From IMG/VR virus record IMGVR_UViG_3300027659_003275, positions 1-30,358 of that record: a DNA stretch of 30,358 bases. One strand, 5' to 3'. A model generated the notes under the pieces. That model saw nothing but the letters and a program-made list of their open reading frames with translations, was not told the DNA's origin and did not search any database. Made by a program: the position numbers and the translations under genes. Numbering within the stretch: position 1 is the stretch's first letter; the number at the start of each line of letters is the position of its first letter. Positions 8,859 through 17,560 of this stretch are shown here, in pieces. This stretch comes from a virus.

Positions 8859-11805
8859 TATTAAAGAACGAGTATACGATATAGAGATTGCAGGTCTTAG
8901 GACAGTGCTTCCTGAATTTGTATTCCGGTGGCAACTTGCGGGGACTGCCGAGGCGAAGGTAGCTATTGAAGGCGAAGCTATGGCCTGGATAGAACAGTTG
9001 CTCGATGATTCTATTCCAGTGCCCTTGGTGAAAGAAGGGGATTCCCTAATACTGGAAGATGCGCTTCTGGCACATAGGAGATATGTGGGATTGACCCAGT
9101 TGCTCAGAGGTAGCTTTCAGGCGCTAACAGATCTTTACATACAATATGAGAATACGAAGAAAGTTAAACTCCTTGACATCACGGCGAAGTTGAAGAGAAT
9201 TCAGCAGAAGAAGGCATCACTCTCTTTCGGGCAGGGAGAAGTAAAATATGCTTTGATAGATAGTTTCTTCAATCAGGACTGGCTCATTGAGAAGTTCTTG
9301 TCCGATAAGGTCTGCGCTCTTCATCCGGCGCAGGGGATAGTCACTCTTCCTATTCAGAGCAAAGTTCAGCCTCGTATCAAAAGTGTCATTATTGGTGCGG
9401 GCTCAAATGGAAGTCCAGGAAACTCCGATGTAGTTGTTGACACAACTATTGGAGACACTTCGAACATTCTGGATGGTTCAGATAGCACCTGGTTTGAATA
9501 TGAACGTATGGATACTGGTCCTTGTCGTTTGGTTTTAAATTTTGAACTTGAAGCCAGTCAGATTCTAAATTCGTTACAGCTAGTAGCAGCTAATCTTTCT
9601 GGGCTTTCTACCTTTGAAATAGAGGATATAGTTTTTAGTGACTCTGGAACGGAGAGTATCAGTATTAAGAAGCTAGTGAATAAAGACCTACCAAAGTCTT
9701 TCTGGTCTTGTAACGGGAGCGCGGCTGACGGCTATTGGGATGTAGTCTTCCTTCCTGTTAAGGCAAAGACATTTTCTCTTCAACTATTACAACGTACCTC
9801 TACTAAGATTACAACTGTAAGTGCTGATCTTAGGCATGTCTCGAGGGACCGATATGGATTAGGGATAAAGGAGGTCCGCGCTTTTTCTAGCAAGTATGTA
9901 CGCAATGGCCAGCTTGGGAGCGTTGCTAGAGAGTATCCAGCGGGTCTCTTCTTAGCTCAAGGAACCTCTGAAGTTCATCCTCCTTCTCCTGATTTATACA
10001 ATCTGTATTTCGAGACCTCTCTCGATGACGGAGCCTCCTGGTCTCAAAGAGAAAATATAGATTCAGGGAAAACCAAAGCTTTATTCCTTGAAGGAGAGGG
10101 GGGTGATATTCTCTGGAGAATAGGACTAGAAAGACAAGACGAAAGCTTCCAGTTTCTAAGTAGTCTCTTCTCCACAGAGAAGACTCTGAAACACACAGAG
10201 TCTTTACTGAAGAGTTTCTCCCGGTTTAATTCTCCGGTGTCCATAGCACTCAAAGAGAAACCCTCGGAAGCTAAAGTCTTCCTAATGCAACCCAAGATCG
10301 CCCGACGGGGAGATAGGCTTAGTGCTGTCCCTATCCATAGGAACATGAGTCTTACCTCGGCTGTGAAGGCACCGATTAATTTACTTAATTCTACTCTAGA
10401 TGTGAGTGCCTTCCACCTATTCGTAAACGGTACAGAGTACTCCCTTAATGAAGATAACACCTCGCTAGGTGTGGGCGAGTGGTCATTCTCTGATGATTAC
10501 GAAGAGCTTTTATTCGCTGATGATCTTAGTGTTAATACTCAGGTGAGATTCGTTCTCGATCCAGAGCTAATGGTATTCGAACAGCGAGCTGATGGTTATT
10601 TCCATCGAAGCGAATTCTTGTTTGACCCAGATAAGAAGAACATTAAGATTGCTTTTCTTTCAAAGGATACCAAAAGACTTAATAGGCTTCTTCCTCGGGA
10701 TAAAAGGATTATCCCTTTGGGCGTACAGTTCATTGAGGATGATAGTATTAAAGTCACTAGCAGCGATGGAACCGAGCTGGACTTAGTTAGCTCTAGAGCT
10801 GATGTTGTAGCTACCACTGATTGTTATGTTGATTCGATTAATGGCGTTCTTTATCTACAAGCAGAGAGCGCTGAAGAGCAGTATCGCATCTCCTTAAATC
10901 ATCACACTCCAGTTATCTTTAAGGATGAGAACTATGAGATTGTTTACGACAATCTCAAGCCTGTAGGTATTTTGATTGGAGCTTCAGTCTTTGAAGCAAA
11001 GACAATGACAGAGACTGCATCGAACGTAACTGAAAAGGTCGTGAATCCGATTACTGGTGTTTACGAAACTCGCGATGCCCTCTTCCCTAGTACAGTAGAT
11101 GCTTTGACTCTTAGTGAGAAGCCAGTTGTTCGGGGAACTCTAACTGTTAGCTCGGATTTTATTGAAGACACTACCTCTCCGGAAGAGACTGTTTTTATTG
11201 ATGGGTATAGCGAATTCTTGGGTCTTATCGAGATGAATAGAGAGACTACTCCGGCAGCTGAAGCAGACGGCTCCGGACTTATCTCGTTCACACTTGCGGC
11301 AGGCGCCTTATGGTTCTCAGCTTATGCTGTTGTTTTTGAAGATACAGATGTATTCAGCAATCTTCTTGGCTCTGTCCCTACTGGTGGTAGCGCAACAGGA
11401 GACTACTATGTTAGCTCTACTGGCGTGGTTACTGTAAAGGCGCCGGCTGGGATTACCGAGCAACAGTTTAGCTACTTTTATAAAGATCCTTATTTCAATC
11501 CAGATCGGAAGTATTCTGTTGATTATTTAAATGGTAGGGTTTATTCATATGCCAATATGAATTCAGCAGCTTCAGTTACTTATAAAGTAGCTACATACAT
11601 TATGTCTTACGACGTTGCTGAAGAAATAAAAGATTTTACTTATGATTCCAACACGAATACTGTTTCAGTAAAGACTGAAGGTCTAAGAGAAATGAACAAC
11701 CTAATAAAGGTTATCTGGGAAAAGTCTCAGGGCGCTGCTCAGATAGCAGAGTTGAAGGACTACTTCTCCCCTCTACTTACTTCAATTAGCCTAGAGTTCG
11801 CCTAA
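8845..11805 (+). CDS. Large virion structural protein, discoidin-like core (paralogue 2 of 3)
   Basis: 986 residues, the largest protein in the window. The start ATG lies inside the end of the previous gene. The N-terminal 150 residues are helical. A discoidin-like domain at about 205-325 begins with an ILDGSDSTWFEYE segment, typical of F5/8C modules (a Trp after a DG-x-x-xTxW pattern), then LVLNFELEASQILNSLQLV. The shared YGLGIKEVRAFSSKY motif follows near 335. The C-terminal 600 residues are beta-rich with several likely Ig-like repeats and no enzyme motif. The stop is in TAATG with the next gene. It is inferred to be a major baseplate or tail appendage subunit. Confidence 0.7.
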   Translation: MSVSNIKERVYDIEIAGLRTVLPEFVFRWQLAGTAEAKVAIEGEAMAWIEQLLDDSIPVPLVKEGDSLILEDALLAHRRYVGLTQLLRGSFQALTDLYIQYENTKKVKLLDITAKLKRIQQKKASLSFGQGEVKYALIDSFFNQDWLIEKFLSDKVCALHPAQGIVTLPIQSKVQPRIKSVIIGAGSNGSPGNSDVVVDTTIGDTSNILDGSDSTWFEYERMDTGPCRLVLNFELEASQILNSLQLVAANLSGLSTFEIEDIVFSDSGTESISIKKLVNKDLPKSFWSCNGSAADGYWDVVFLPVKAKTFSLQLLQRTSTKITTVSADLRHVSRDRYGLGIKEVRAFSSKYVRNGQLGSVAREYPAGLFLAQGTSEVHPPSPDLYNLYFETSLDDGASWSQRENIDSGKTKALFLEGEGGDILWRIGLERQDESFQFLSSLFSTEKTLKHTESLLKSFSRFNSPVSIALKEKPSEAKVFLMQPKIARRGDRLSAVPIHRNMSLTSAVKAPINLLNSTLDVSAFHLFVNGTEYSLNEDNTSLGVGEWSFSDDYEELLFADDLSVNTQVRFVLDPELMVFEQRADGYFHRSEFLFDPDKKNIKIAFLSKDTKRLNRLLPRDKRIIPLGVQFIEDDSIKVTSSDGTELDLVSSRADVVATTDCYVDSINGVLYLQAESAEEQYRISLNHHTPVIFKDENYEIVYDNLKPVGILIGASVFEAKTMTETASNVTEKVVNPITGVYETRDALFPSTVDALTLSEKPVVRGTLTVSSDFIEDTTSPEETVFIDGYSEFLGLIEMNRETTPAAEADGSGLISFTLAAGALWFSAYAVVFEDTDVFSNLLGSVPTGGSATGDYYVSSTGVVTVKAPAGITEQQFSYFYKDPYFNPDRKYSVDYLNGRVYSYANMNSAASVTYKVATYIMSYDVAEEIKDFTYDSNTNTVSVKTEGLREMNNLIKVIWEKSQGAAQIAELKDYFSPLLTSISLEFA

Positions 11806-13817
11806 TGAATATCTCTGAAGAATATAAATCTGCTATTCGAAAACGAGTAGTGACAGAATTTATAGAAACAAATAGTCGGGCTCCGACTGAGGCGCAGCTG
11901 AGAGAGCTGCTTAATGAAGCCTACAAGACTTATAGTGCTATAGATGAAGTTGGGTTCTCCGGGTTTGATTTAGAGAGGCCAGGCTATAGCCACGCAAGCT
12001 CAGCAGCGATTGAGAATACTAATAGAAAGGCTTTAGCTCTTGACCAAGAAGTACTCAGAGATCGGCTTAATGGACTCTCTGATAAGCTCGAGAACTCTTT
12101 TAGAACTTTCCTCTCTGTCCTTTCTAAGAATTATCGGAATCTTTCCAGGCTTGAGAGCCGGATAGATTCGTTGCTTCTTACTCAAGGAGCTAGCGATACT
12201 TTTCTCGCGGGAGTTGAAGAAGAATTTGACTCTCATCAATTCGTAGACTACGCAGCAACAGATGCTACTGTCGCTGACGGATACGTCACGATTGGTAGAG
12301 GGGGGTATAGTCAGCTAGACCTCACTGAAGCTAATATGAAGTATACTGTGTTAGCTCCTCAAGGTATTCTCTCTAAGCGGACTTCTTCTGGAATAGAAAG
12401 TCTGCTAGACGATGATGGGAAGTTTTGGGAGTATATCCTTTATACAGATTATGAGTCTGGAAGAATTACCTTGGCTATCGAGGTTGAATTTTCTGAGGCT
12501 AAGTATGTTTCTGATATTAGACTTGGACTATCCCCCTCCTCGGTAACCAAGAAAATGGTAGGGAATTTCTTTGTTTCGATTGACGGGAAAGTCTTTACCC
12601 CTGTAGGCGTGGCGGACACCCCATTAGAGAAGCAATCATTCCTTTTGAATATAGGTCAGCATGGAGTTAAGAAGCTCCAGATTCTCTTATCGAAGGATGC
12701 CTATGATACGAAGTCTCCCGATAATAAACAGAGTATCTATACCTTCGCGCTAGACTCTCTCAAAGTCTATTCGGATGAGTATAAGAATCTTCTTTCTACC
12801 GTAGTTTGTGGACCGTATCCTATAACTAGTCTGGACGGCGAAGCTATTGCTTTCTCAAAGGCAAAACTCAAGGCTTGTACTTATGAGCCCGCTGGCACTT
12901 CTGTCGATTTCTATTTGTCGAACGATGGAGAAGTGTGGACTTTCTGCTCCCATGATAGTAGTTCTGGGGATCTTGTCTTCTTCGGTTATCCTGGATTCGA
13001 AGAGAGTATAGTCGCTCAGTCTGGCTCTGAAGATATCGGTGTTTTAGTAGATGATGATGAAGATGTTTTAGCTTTAGATTATGCTACAGAGGCTACACTG
13101 AATGGCTATATTAATGAGGATTACTCAGATAAAGTTCCTTTAGAAACTATTGTGATCAAGCGAAATGTAAATGAAGATTATGATACTTCTATTATTCTTG
13201 GGGCGGAGCGTGGGTGGACACTAGACTCGGTGACGAAACGTTATTCGACAACTGTCTATTTAGGGGCTAGCGAAGGCCGGATAATTGACTTTGGACCTAG
13301 GCCCGTTATTATGAATGGGAAACCAGTTAGTGGTCTTGTCCGTGTCCTGCCAGGGTACACTGTTTTTCAGGTCGATGATATAAACTTTGGGATAGTAAGT
13401 AGCGGAATAACTGATCTTACTTCCCTCAAAGCTGCAGACCCTCTATACCCTTTCAACCATAAGCTTCTTATTTCGGGATATGATTACCCTAATTCTTTCT
13501 CAGGAGAGAAGGCCTATTTGGGATTGGATGAGTTCTTTGGAGTAAAGTTAAGGTATATGTCTCCTGACTATTTTGCTTTCTTGGAGCCAACTGATCCTAA
13601 TTACTTTAAAGTCTTTACCATTGAAGAGGTAGATGATAGGCTTTACTTTAAAGTAAAGGTGAATAAAACTGATGCTTCCTGGTCGAATGAACTCTTTGGT
13701 ATGAGTTGGATTTTCCAGGACTCTAGTAGTTCTCAGCTATGGGTGAAGGCAATTTTGACTTCAGATAGTAAACAGAACACTCCTAAACTAGAATCTTTTT
13801 CGGTACAGGTGATATAA
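11805..13817 (+). CDS. Virion structural protein, discoidin-like core (paralogue 3 of 3)
   Basis: 670 residues. Residues 1-130 are helical and coiled-coil-like (ALDQEVLRDRLNGLSDKLEN). A discoidin-like domain at about 200-325 contains FWEYILYTDYESGRITL and EFSEAKYVSDIRLGLSPSS, then FFVSIDGKVF; it closes with YTFALDSLKVYSDEY, the motif shared with the two preceding proteins. A second beta region (about 350-420, VDFYLSNDGEVWTFC) resembles another such module. It starts in TAATG and its stop is directly followed by the next ATG. No catalytic residues are visible. Tail or baseplate function is inferred. Confidence 0.7.
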   Translation: MNISEEYKSAIRKRVVTEFIETNSRAPTEAQLRELLNEAYKTYSAIDEVGFSGFDLERPGYSHASSAAIENTNRKALALDQEVLRDRLNGLSDKLENSFRTFLSVLSKNYRNLSRLESRIDSLLLTQGASDTFLAGVEEEFDSHQFVDYAATDATVADGYVTIGRGGYSQLDLTEANMKYTVLAPQGILSKRTSSGIESLLDDDGKFWEYILYTDYESGRITLAIEVEFSEAKYVSDIRLGLSPSSVTKKMVGNFFVSIDGKVFTPVGVADTPLEKQSFLLNIGQHGVKKLQILLSKDAYDTKSPDNKQSIYTFALDSLKVYSDEYKNLLSTVVCGPYPITSLDGEAIAFSKAKLKACTYEPAGTSVDFYLSNDGEVWTFCSHDSSSGDLVFFGYPGFEESIVAQSGSEDIGVLVDDDEDVLALDYATEATLNGYINEDYSDKVPLETIVIKRNVNEDYDTSIILGAERGWTLDSVTKRYSTTVYLGASEGRIIDFGPRPVIMNGKPVSGLVRVLPGYTVFQVDDINFGIVSSGITDLTSLKAADPLYPFNHKLLISGYDYPNSFSGEKAYLGLDEFFGVKLRYMSPDYFAFLEPTDPNYFKVFTIEEVDDRLYFKVKVNKTDASWSNELFGMSWIFQDSSSSQLWVKAILTSDSKQNTPKLESFSVQVI

Positions 13818-15317
13818 ATGTCCAGCTTAGCAAATGAACTTCGTGAGATTCAGCAGCGAGTAGGTATCAACGTTGGTAAGTTGCGCACAGATAGTGAGCG
13901 CGCTGCCTTCGTAACCAATGTTCGTGCTGATATTTCAAATATAATCTATCAGCATAACACTATAGTTAAAGCTATTTTTGCCACTTTGCCTGATGGTATA
14001 TTGGATGTAGGTCTTGATGGTGCTCGCTTATTCACTGATACCGAGGCTACAGAAGCAAGTGGTCCTACTTATTTTAGTCCCGATCTAGCTAGAACTTTAA
14101 CTGTCAAAGAATCTTTTGATGTTATTGTCGGAGAGCTTGGAAGGTTAGAGAACTCTATTGCAGCAATAGATACGGCATCTGCTTATGATGACAGTGCTTT
14201 GGTATCTGCTGTAGATGAATTGGAGTATAATGATACTCAGTTTGTTGAAGATGTTATGGGACCAGACTATGTCTTGGATGGTGACGGGGCCCCCAACTTA
14301 AGCTATCCGCTTTCACAGATAATTGATGCGATTGGTGCATTCTTCTCTGGCTTCCCCGGGACAGGAAACACTTATGCGGGCGCATATCCTGCGCTTTCTT
14401 TTACTGGAAGCACTCTTCAGGGCTCATACGACTCTGGAACAATAGATGCTGGCGCCATTGAATTAGAGAATGCGAAAGGGCATATCGTTATCAAAGACGA
14501 TAGCAGCAGCCCCCTTGATCTTTATTTAGAATGGGAGAATGATAGCAACGTTTCTAAAGGGCAGATAGATGTAGATGGTTTACATCTGAGAACAAATGCG
14601 ACTAGAATCAAGATGGACAAGAAAGCATCCGACCCTGTTGATGATGCTGATACCGGAATGATTTATGTAAAGGACGATGCTGATTCAAAAGCAGAACTCT
14701 ATTATAGAAATGATGACGGTGGCGATGTAGCCACTCAGGTTACTCGTGGCGGGAGAGTAACAGAAAAGGAAATTGGCTGTGACTGGTTTCCCGCTACAAG
14801 CCTAAGTATCTATGGTGGAGCGCCATTTGTTTCGCTTACTATAGGAACTCCCCCTGCAACTGATATGATGTATCAGATAGTAGAGTGTGTTGGAGCAGTT
14901 AATGAGACTGTCTGTTACGGTAACCTTTTAGTTCCTGTAGACGAAGACGGGTTTGCGCCCTCTCGTATGCGGCTAACGATTCTAGCCGGACCCTCTACGA
15001 ACCCCGCGTCAAACGGTTTTTATACCTTGACTCTATTTACGAATGACAGTACAGCAGGCTCTGGCTCTGACATAGAGCTTATCTCTAGTGGGATGAATGC
15101 CGTTCCAGTTGCTTGGGGATCGGCTGGAGGTAGTACTCCTGCTGAAGTTGTAATGCCTGGACACCTCTATCGTATAGATGAACATACGTATGACCTGGAT
15201 ATTTCTGGGTCGGGGGGCCTTGTTCCTTTCAAGATCAAAAGAGATCCCCTTGCTGGCTCTGATACGTTCACTGGAAATGTTGCTATCTATGGAGTGCGCA
15301 TTACCTGGTGGAGATAA
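13818..15317 (+). CDS. Tail-fibre-like protein
   Basis: 499 residues. The N-terminal about 60 residues are helical. The middle has a segment common in fibres of environmental phages: KASDPVDDADTGMIYVKDD followed by AELYYRNDDGG (about residues 272-305), which probably forms a beta-helical or intertwined shaft. The C-terminal 190 residues form a separate beta domain ending in GVRITWWR, likely a receptor-binding or tip domain. The stop TAA overlaps the ATG of the glycosyltransferase gene (TAATG). Receptor recognition is inferred from architecture; no chaperone gene is obvious next to it. Confidence 0.65.
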   Translation: MSSLANELREIQQRVGINVGKLRTDSERAAFVTNVRADISNIIYQHNTIVKAIFATLPDGILDVGLDGARLFTDTEATEASGPTYFSPDLARTLTVKESFDVIVGELGRLENSIAAIDTASAYDDSALVSAVDELEYNDTQFVEDVMGPDYVLDGDGAPNLSYPLSQIIDAIGAFFSGFPGTGNTYAGAYPALSFTGSTLQGSYDSGTIDAGAIELENAKGHIVIKDDSSSPLDLYLEWENDSNVSKGQIDVDGLHLRTNATRIKMDKKASDPVDDADTGMIYVKDDADSKAELYYRNDDGGDVATQVTRGGRVTEKEIGCDWFPATSLSIYGGAPFVSLTIGTPPATDMMYQIVECVGAVNETVCYGNLLVPVDEDGFAPSRMRLTILAGPSTNPASNGFYTLTLFTNDSTAGSGSDIELISSGMNAVPVAWGSAGGSTPAEVVMPGHLYRIDEHTYDLDISGSGGLVPFKIKRDPLAGSDTFTGNVAIYGVRITWWR

Positions 15318-16081
15318 TGTATAAGTATCTACTCTCCTATCCTCTTGCTTCTTGTTGCATAAAGAAACAAGGGGGAGGTATAGGCGACAGTCTGATGCTG
15401 GAGTACTCCGTTGCTTTTCTAAGGAGGGAATTCCCGAGAGCAAATATACAAGTGGCTTATGGGACGGCTCATGAGGCGGAGTATTTTAGCGGCCTTCTTC
15501 TCGAGGAGACGGACTTTAGAAAGTTTTCTTTCGTGACTGACGTTACGAGAGTAGGCGTCTTTTATGAAAGACCTGGAGCCCCTGTAAAGAACCGCATAGA
15601 CATCTACCGAGAAGCCTTGGGGAGTCCTGGAGTGCGTTCTCCTCTGATAAGGCAATCGCCAGTTTTATGTCCTGATGAATTTATTTCTTTGCATCTTAGT
15701 TCAGATGACCCTAAGCGGTCCTGGGCAATAGAAAATTATTATGAGTTAATAAAAAAGTTTTCTAAAGAGACCTTTGTTATTTTAGATTCGCTGTATAGTC
15801 TCGATGAAATTGCGTTTTTAATTTCCAGAAGCAAGCTTTTTGTCGGGCCTGATTCTCTGCATATGCATATAGCTGGATTGTTAGGAAAAAGATCAATAGT
15901 CTTATTTGGACCTTCTGTTCCTGAAGCTAGAATAAACCATTACAAAATGATAGAAGCTCTCAAAGACCCTGGCTGTGAGCATTGTTGGCATCAAGAGTGC
16001 TTGCGTAAACTACATTGTGTCAATAGAATTCATGTAGATACCGTTAGTGCTCGGCTAGAGAAAACTTTAGCCGAGATTTAA
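15317..16081 (+). CDS. GT9-family (heptosyltransferase-like) glycosyltransferase
   Basis: 254 residues. The start at 15317 is preferred over a GTG at 15308 because it forms the same TAATG junction as other genes here. Family signs: an N-terminal GGGIGDSLMLEYSVAFLRRE loop-helix, matching the glycine-rich acceptor-side start of ADP-heptose:LPS heptosyltransferases; the C-terminal donor-binding block LFVGPDSLHMHIAGLLGK followed by SIVLFGPSVPE; and a Cys cluster C-x2-C-x4-C-x5-C (CEHCWHQECLRKLHC) as in RfaF-like enzymes. It is shorter than the usual roughly 350 residues. It lies directly after the fibre gene, so glycosylation of virion protein or of host envelope is possible; the substrate is unknown. 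Confidence 0.75.
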   Translation: MYKYLLSYPLASCCIKKQGGGIGDSLMLEYSVAFLRREFPRANIQVAYGTAHEAEYFSGLLLEETDFRKFSFVTDVTRVGVFYERPGAPVKNRIDIYREALGSPGVRSPLIRQSPVLCPDEFISLHLSSDDPKRSWAIENYYELIKKFSKETFVILDSLYSLDEIAFLISRSKLFVGPDSLHMHIAGLLGKRSIVLFGPSVPEARINHYKMIEALKDPGCEHCWHQECLRKLHCVNRIHVDTVSARLEKTLAEI

Positions 16082-16106
16082 TTATCTCTAGATTTTGGAA
16101 ATTGCT

Positions 16107-16544
16107 ATGTCTTCTGATAATAAAATACTTGAGTTCGAGGTAGTCCAGTATGATCTCTCTCGTAGAGTCGGCAGGCTAGAAAGCGATACAGCTGCCATGA
16201 GCAAGAGCTTGAAAGAGATTCAGGATCAAGTAATCGTATATAACACAAATTTAGATAGGTTTTGGCAGCATGAGTGGCCGACTGTCCATAAGTCTATCAC
16301 GGAAACCAACGCAAAACTTGCAAGCTTTGCAGAAGCAGCCATAGATGAGAAAGTAAAATCTGCAGTAGAGGCTGAGCGCGGGCGTAATGAGAATGCAGCG
16401 AGACTAGCAGAGACTACACAGCTTAAAAAAGACGTAGAAAGTCAGAAGAACTTTTTAATGAAAATGGTGATGGCTGCAGCTGGCGGTGGCGGGGCTGCCA
16501 CCATCTTAACGGAAGTGCTTACGGCTCTTTTTAAACCAGGATAA
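16107..16544 (+). CDS. Coiled-coil protein with C-terminal membrane segment (lysis or anchor candidate)
   Basis: 145 residues from ATG 16107; the frame also contains an upstream TTG at 16095. Residues 1-115 are charged heptad-like helix with no strong hydrophobic stretch. Residues about 117-140 (FLMKMVMAAAGGGGAATILT) are a Gly/Ala-rich hydrophobic segment followed by a short tail ending KPG. The layout, a long soluble N-terminal helix plus one C-terminal membrane helix, is like XhlA-type haemolysin or holin-associated proteins, although it is longer. A virion anchor is an alternative. It sits at the end of the virion operon, where lysis genes often lie, but no endolysin is in the window. Confidence 0.6.
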   Translation: MSSDNKILEFEVVQYDLSRRVGRLESDTAAMSKSLKEIQDQVIVYNTNLDRFWQHEWPTVHKSITETNAKLASFAEAAIDEKVKSAVEAERGRNENAARLAETTQLKKDVESQKNFLMKMVMAAAGGGGAATILTEVLTALFKPG

Positions 16545-16548
16545 CAAT

Positions 16549-16776
16549 ATGGCAGTATCAGACGAAGATCACAGAAAACTAAAAGCTAGATTAACTAAGA
16601 TCGAAAGAACACTAAACGATCTTATTACTGCTACTAATAATTTAGTTAGCGCATTACAGGTTAACGAAGTTTTTACAGTGCTTCAGACAGACATTCAGTC
16701 TTTAAGTAGCGATGTTGCTGCGCTCACTACAAGAGTAGAGACTATAGAGTCTGAACCTTATGATGAGAACGGATAA
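16549..16776 (+). CDS. Small coiled-coil protein
   Basis: 75 residues starting 4 bases after the previous stop. It is almost entirely helical with heptad spacing (LKARLTKIERTLNDLI, then LQTDIQSLSSDVAALTTRVE). No membrane segment, no Cys and no catalytic motif are visible. It is the last gene before the bidirectional terminator. It could form an oligomer with the membrane coiled-coil protein upstream, but this is inference from adjacency only. Confidence 0.55.
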   Translation: MAVSDEDHRKLKARLTKIERTLNDLITATNNLVSALQVNEVFTVLQTDIQSLSSDVAALTTRVETIESEPYDENG

Positions 16777-16787
16777 CGGTTCTCTTA

Positions 16788-16821
16788 AAAGAAGAAGGCC
16801 CCGTTTGGGGCCTTCTTCTTT
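16788..16821. terminator. Bidirectional intrinsic terminator
   Basis: A perfect inverted repeat, GAAGAAGGCCCC with a GTTT loop and GGGGCCTTCTTC, extended by A-T pairs to 15 bp. It is flanked by A-rich sequence on the left and T-rich on the right, so it gives a GC-rich hairpin followed by a U-rich tract in both directions. It lies between the convergent ends of the + strand virion genes (stop at 16776) and the - strand gene ending at 16831. A smaller 6-bp hairpin (GAGAAC/GTTCTC, 16765-16784) overlaps the preceding stop codon. Confidence 0.9.
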
Positions 16822-16830
16822 ATGCGGGCT

Positions 16831-17049
16831 TCAGTCTTCTGGGTTTCTAATTAAAGAAACTGCAGGAGGAAGCCTGGTCTTGTAAAGCTTCTCGGTTGAA
16901 GATTTCCTTGCCAGTTTAATATTCTCAAGAACGGAAATTCTACTCTCTTGTTTAGAGAGAGCCATTCTTAGTTCTTTAGTTTCAGCATGTAGAGTTTCTA
17001 TCTCTACAAAGAGAGCGTCGATGTCAGCATCACTTACGGTGGATGGCAT
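16831..17049 (-). CDS. Small coiled-coil hypothetical protein
   Basis: 72 residues from ATG 17049 (an in-frame GTG at 17055 would add two). GGGTG lies a few bases upstream of the ATG, a plausible Shine-Dalgarno. The sequence is a single amphipathic helix (DIDALFVEIETLHAETKELR) with a basic C-terminal tail. It overlaps the end of the preceding gene by 20 bases and is the last gene of the - strand block, ending just before the terminator. Its function is not recognisable. Confidence 0.5.
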   Translation of the reverse strand: MPSTVSDADIDALFVEIETLHAETKELRMALSKQESRISVLENIKLARKSSTEKLYKTRLPPAVSLIRNPED

Positions 17050-17560
17050 ATTCACCCTTCGCTTTGTAGTTGGGGAGGAACTCCATGTAAGGTTCGAAGT
17101 TCTCAGACTTGTCGCTAAAAGTATTAGTGCTATCTACGATAGCCGTGATACCTTTTTTGTCTACGTCGATAGCGACAACGTGTTTATTGTTGTACACAGC
17201 ATCAGCAATCATCTCAGCGAGGTAGTACTTTCTTCCTGGGTGTACCTGCCAGATAGGAGATCCATCTGGAGTAGCATCGAATTCCTGCATTTTTATTGCA
17301 CGAGTCTTGAGTTTATCAGGCTCTTTTGCGAAGCCAAGACGAACTTCAAGGAAGAAGCGTGTATGACGAAGCCAGTTGTATATGGCAGCAGTTAGCTCTT
17401 CCTTGGTGGCGATCGAACCCTCCTCGGGATCCATCATACTTTTCCCGCCAGGGATTGTGAATCTACTAAGACCTTTAGGGGATCGTAGCTTTTTCTTTAC
17501 GAGTGCCTGCTGATTGCCGACACCAGAATCTTTAGCTATGTCGTATTTAGTTGGTTCCAT
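17030..17560 (-). CDS. Hypothetical phage protein
   Basis: 176 residues. It is not recognised. It is basic near the N-terminus (KKKLRSPKGLSRF) and mixed alpha/beta afterwards, with a Trp-containing strand (GSPIWQVHPGRKYYLAEM) and a hydrophobic strand HVVAIDVDKKGITAIV. No membrane segment or Cys cluster. It overlaps the sigma-like gene upstream by 25 bases and the coiled-coil gene downstream by 20, so co-expression is likely. The overlaps and ordinary codon pattern support it being real. Confidence 0.55.
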   Translation of the reverse strand: MEPTKYDIAKDSGVGNQQALVKKKLRSPKGLSRFTIPGGKSMMDPEEGSIATKEELTAAIYNWLRHTRFFLEVRLGFAKEPDKLKTRAIKMQEFDATPDGSPIWQVHPGRKYYLAEMIADAVYNNKHVVAIDVDKKGITAIVDSTNTFSDKSENFEPYMEFLPNYKAKGEYAIHRK

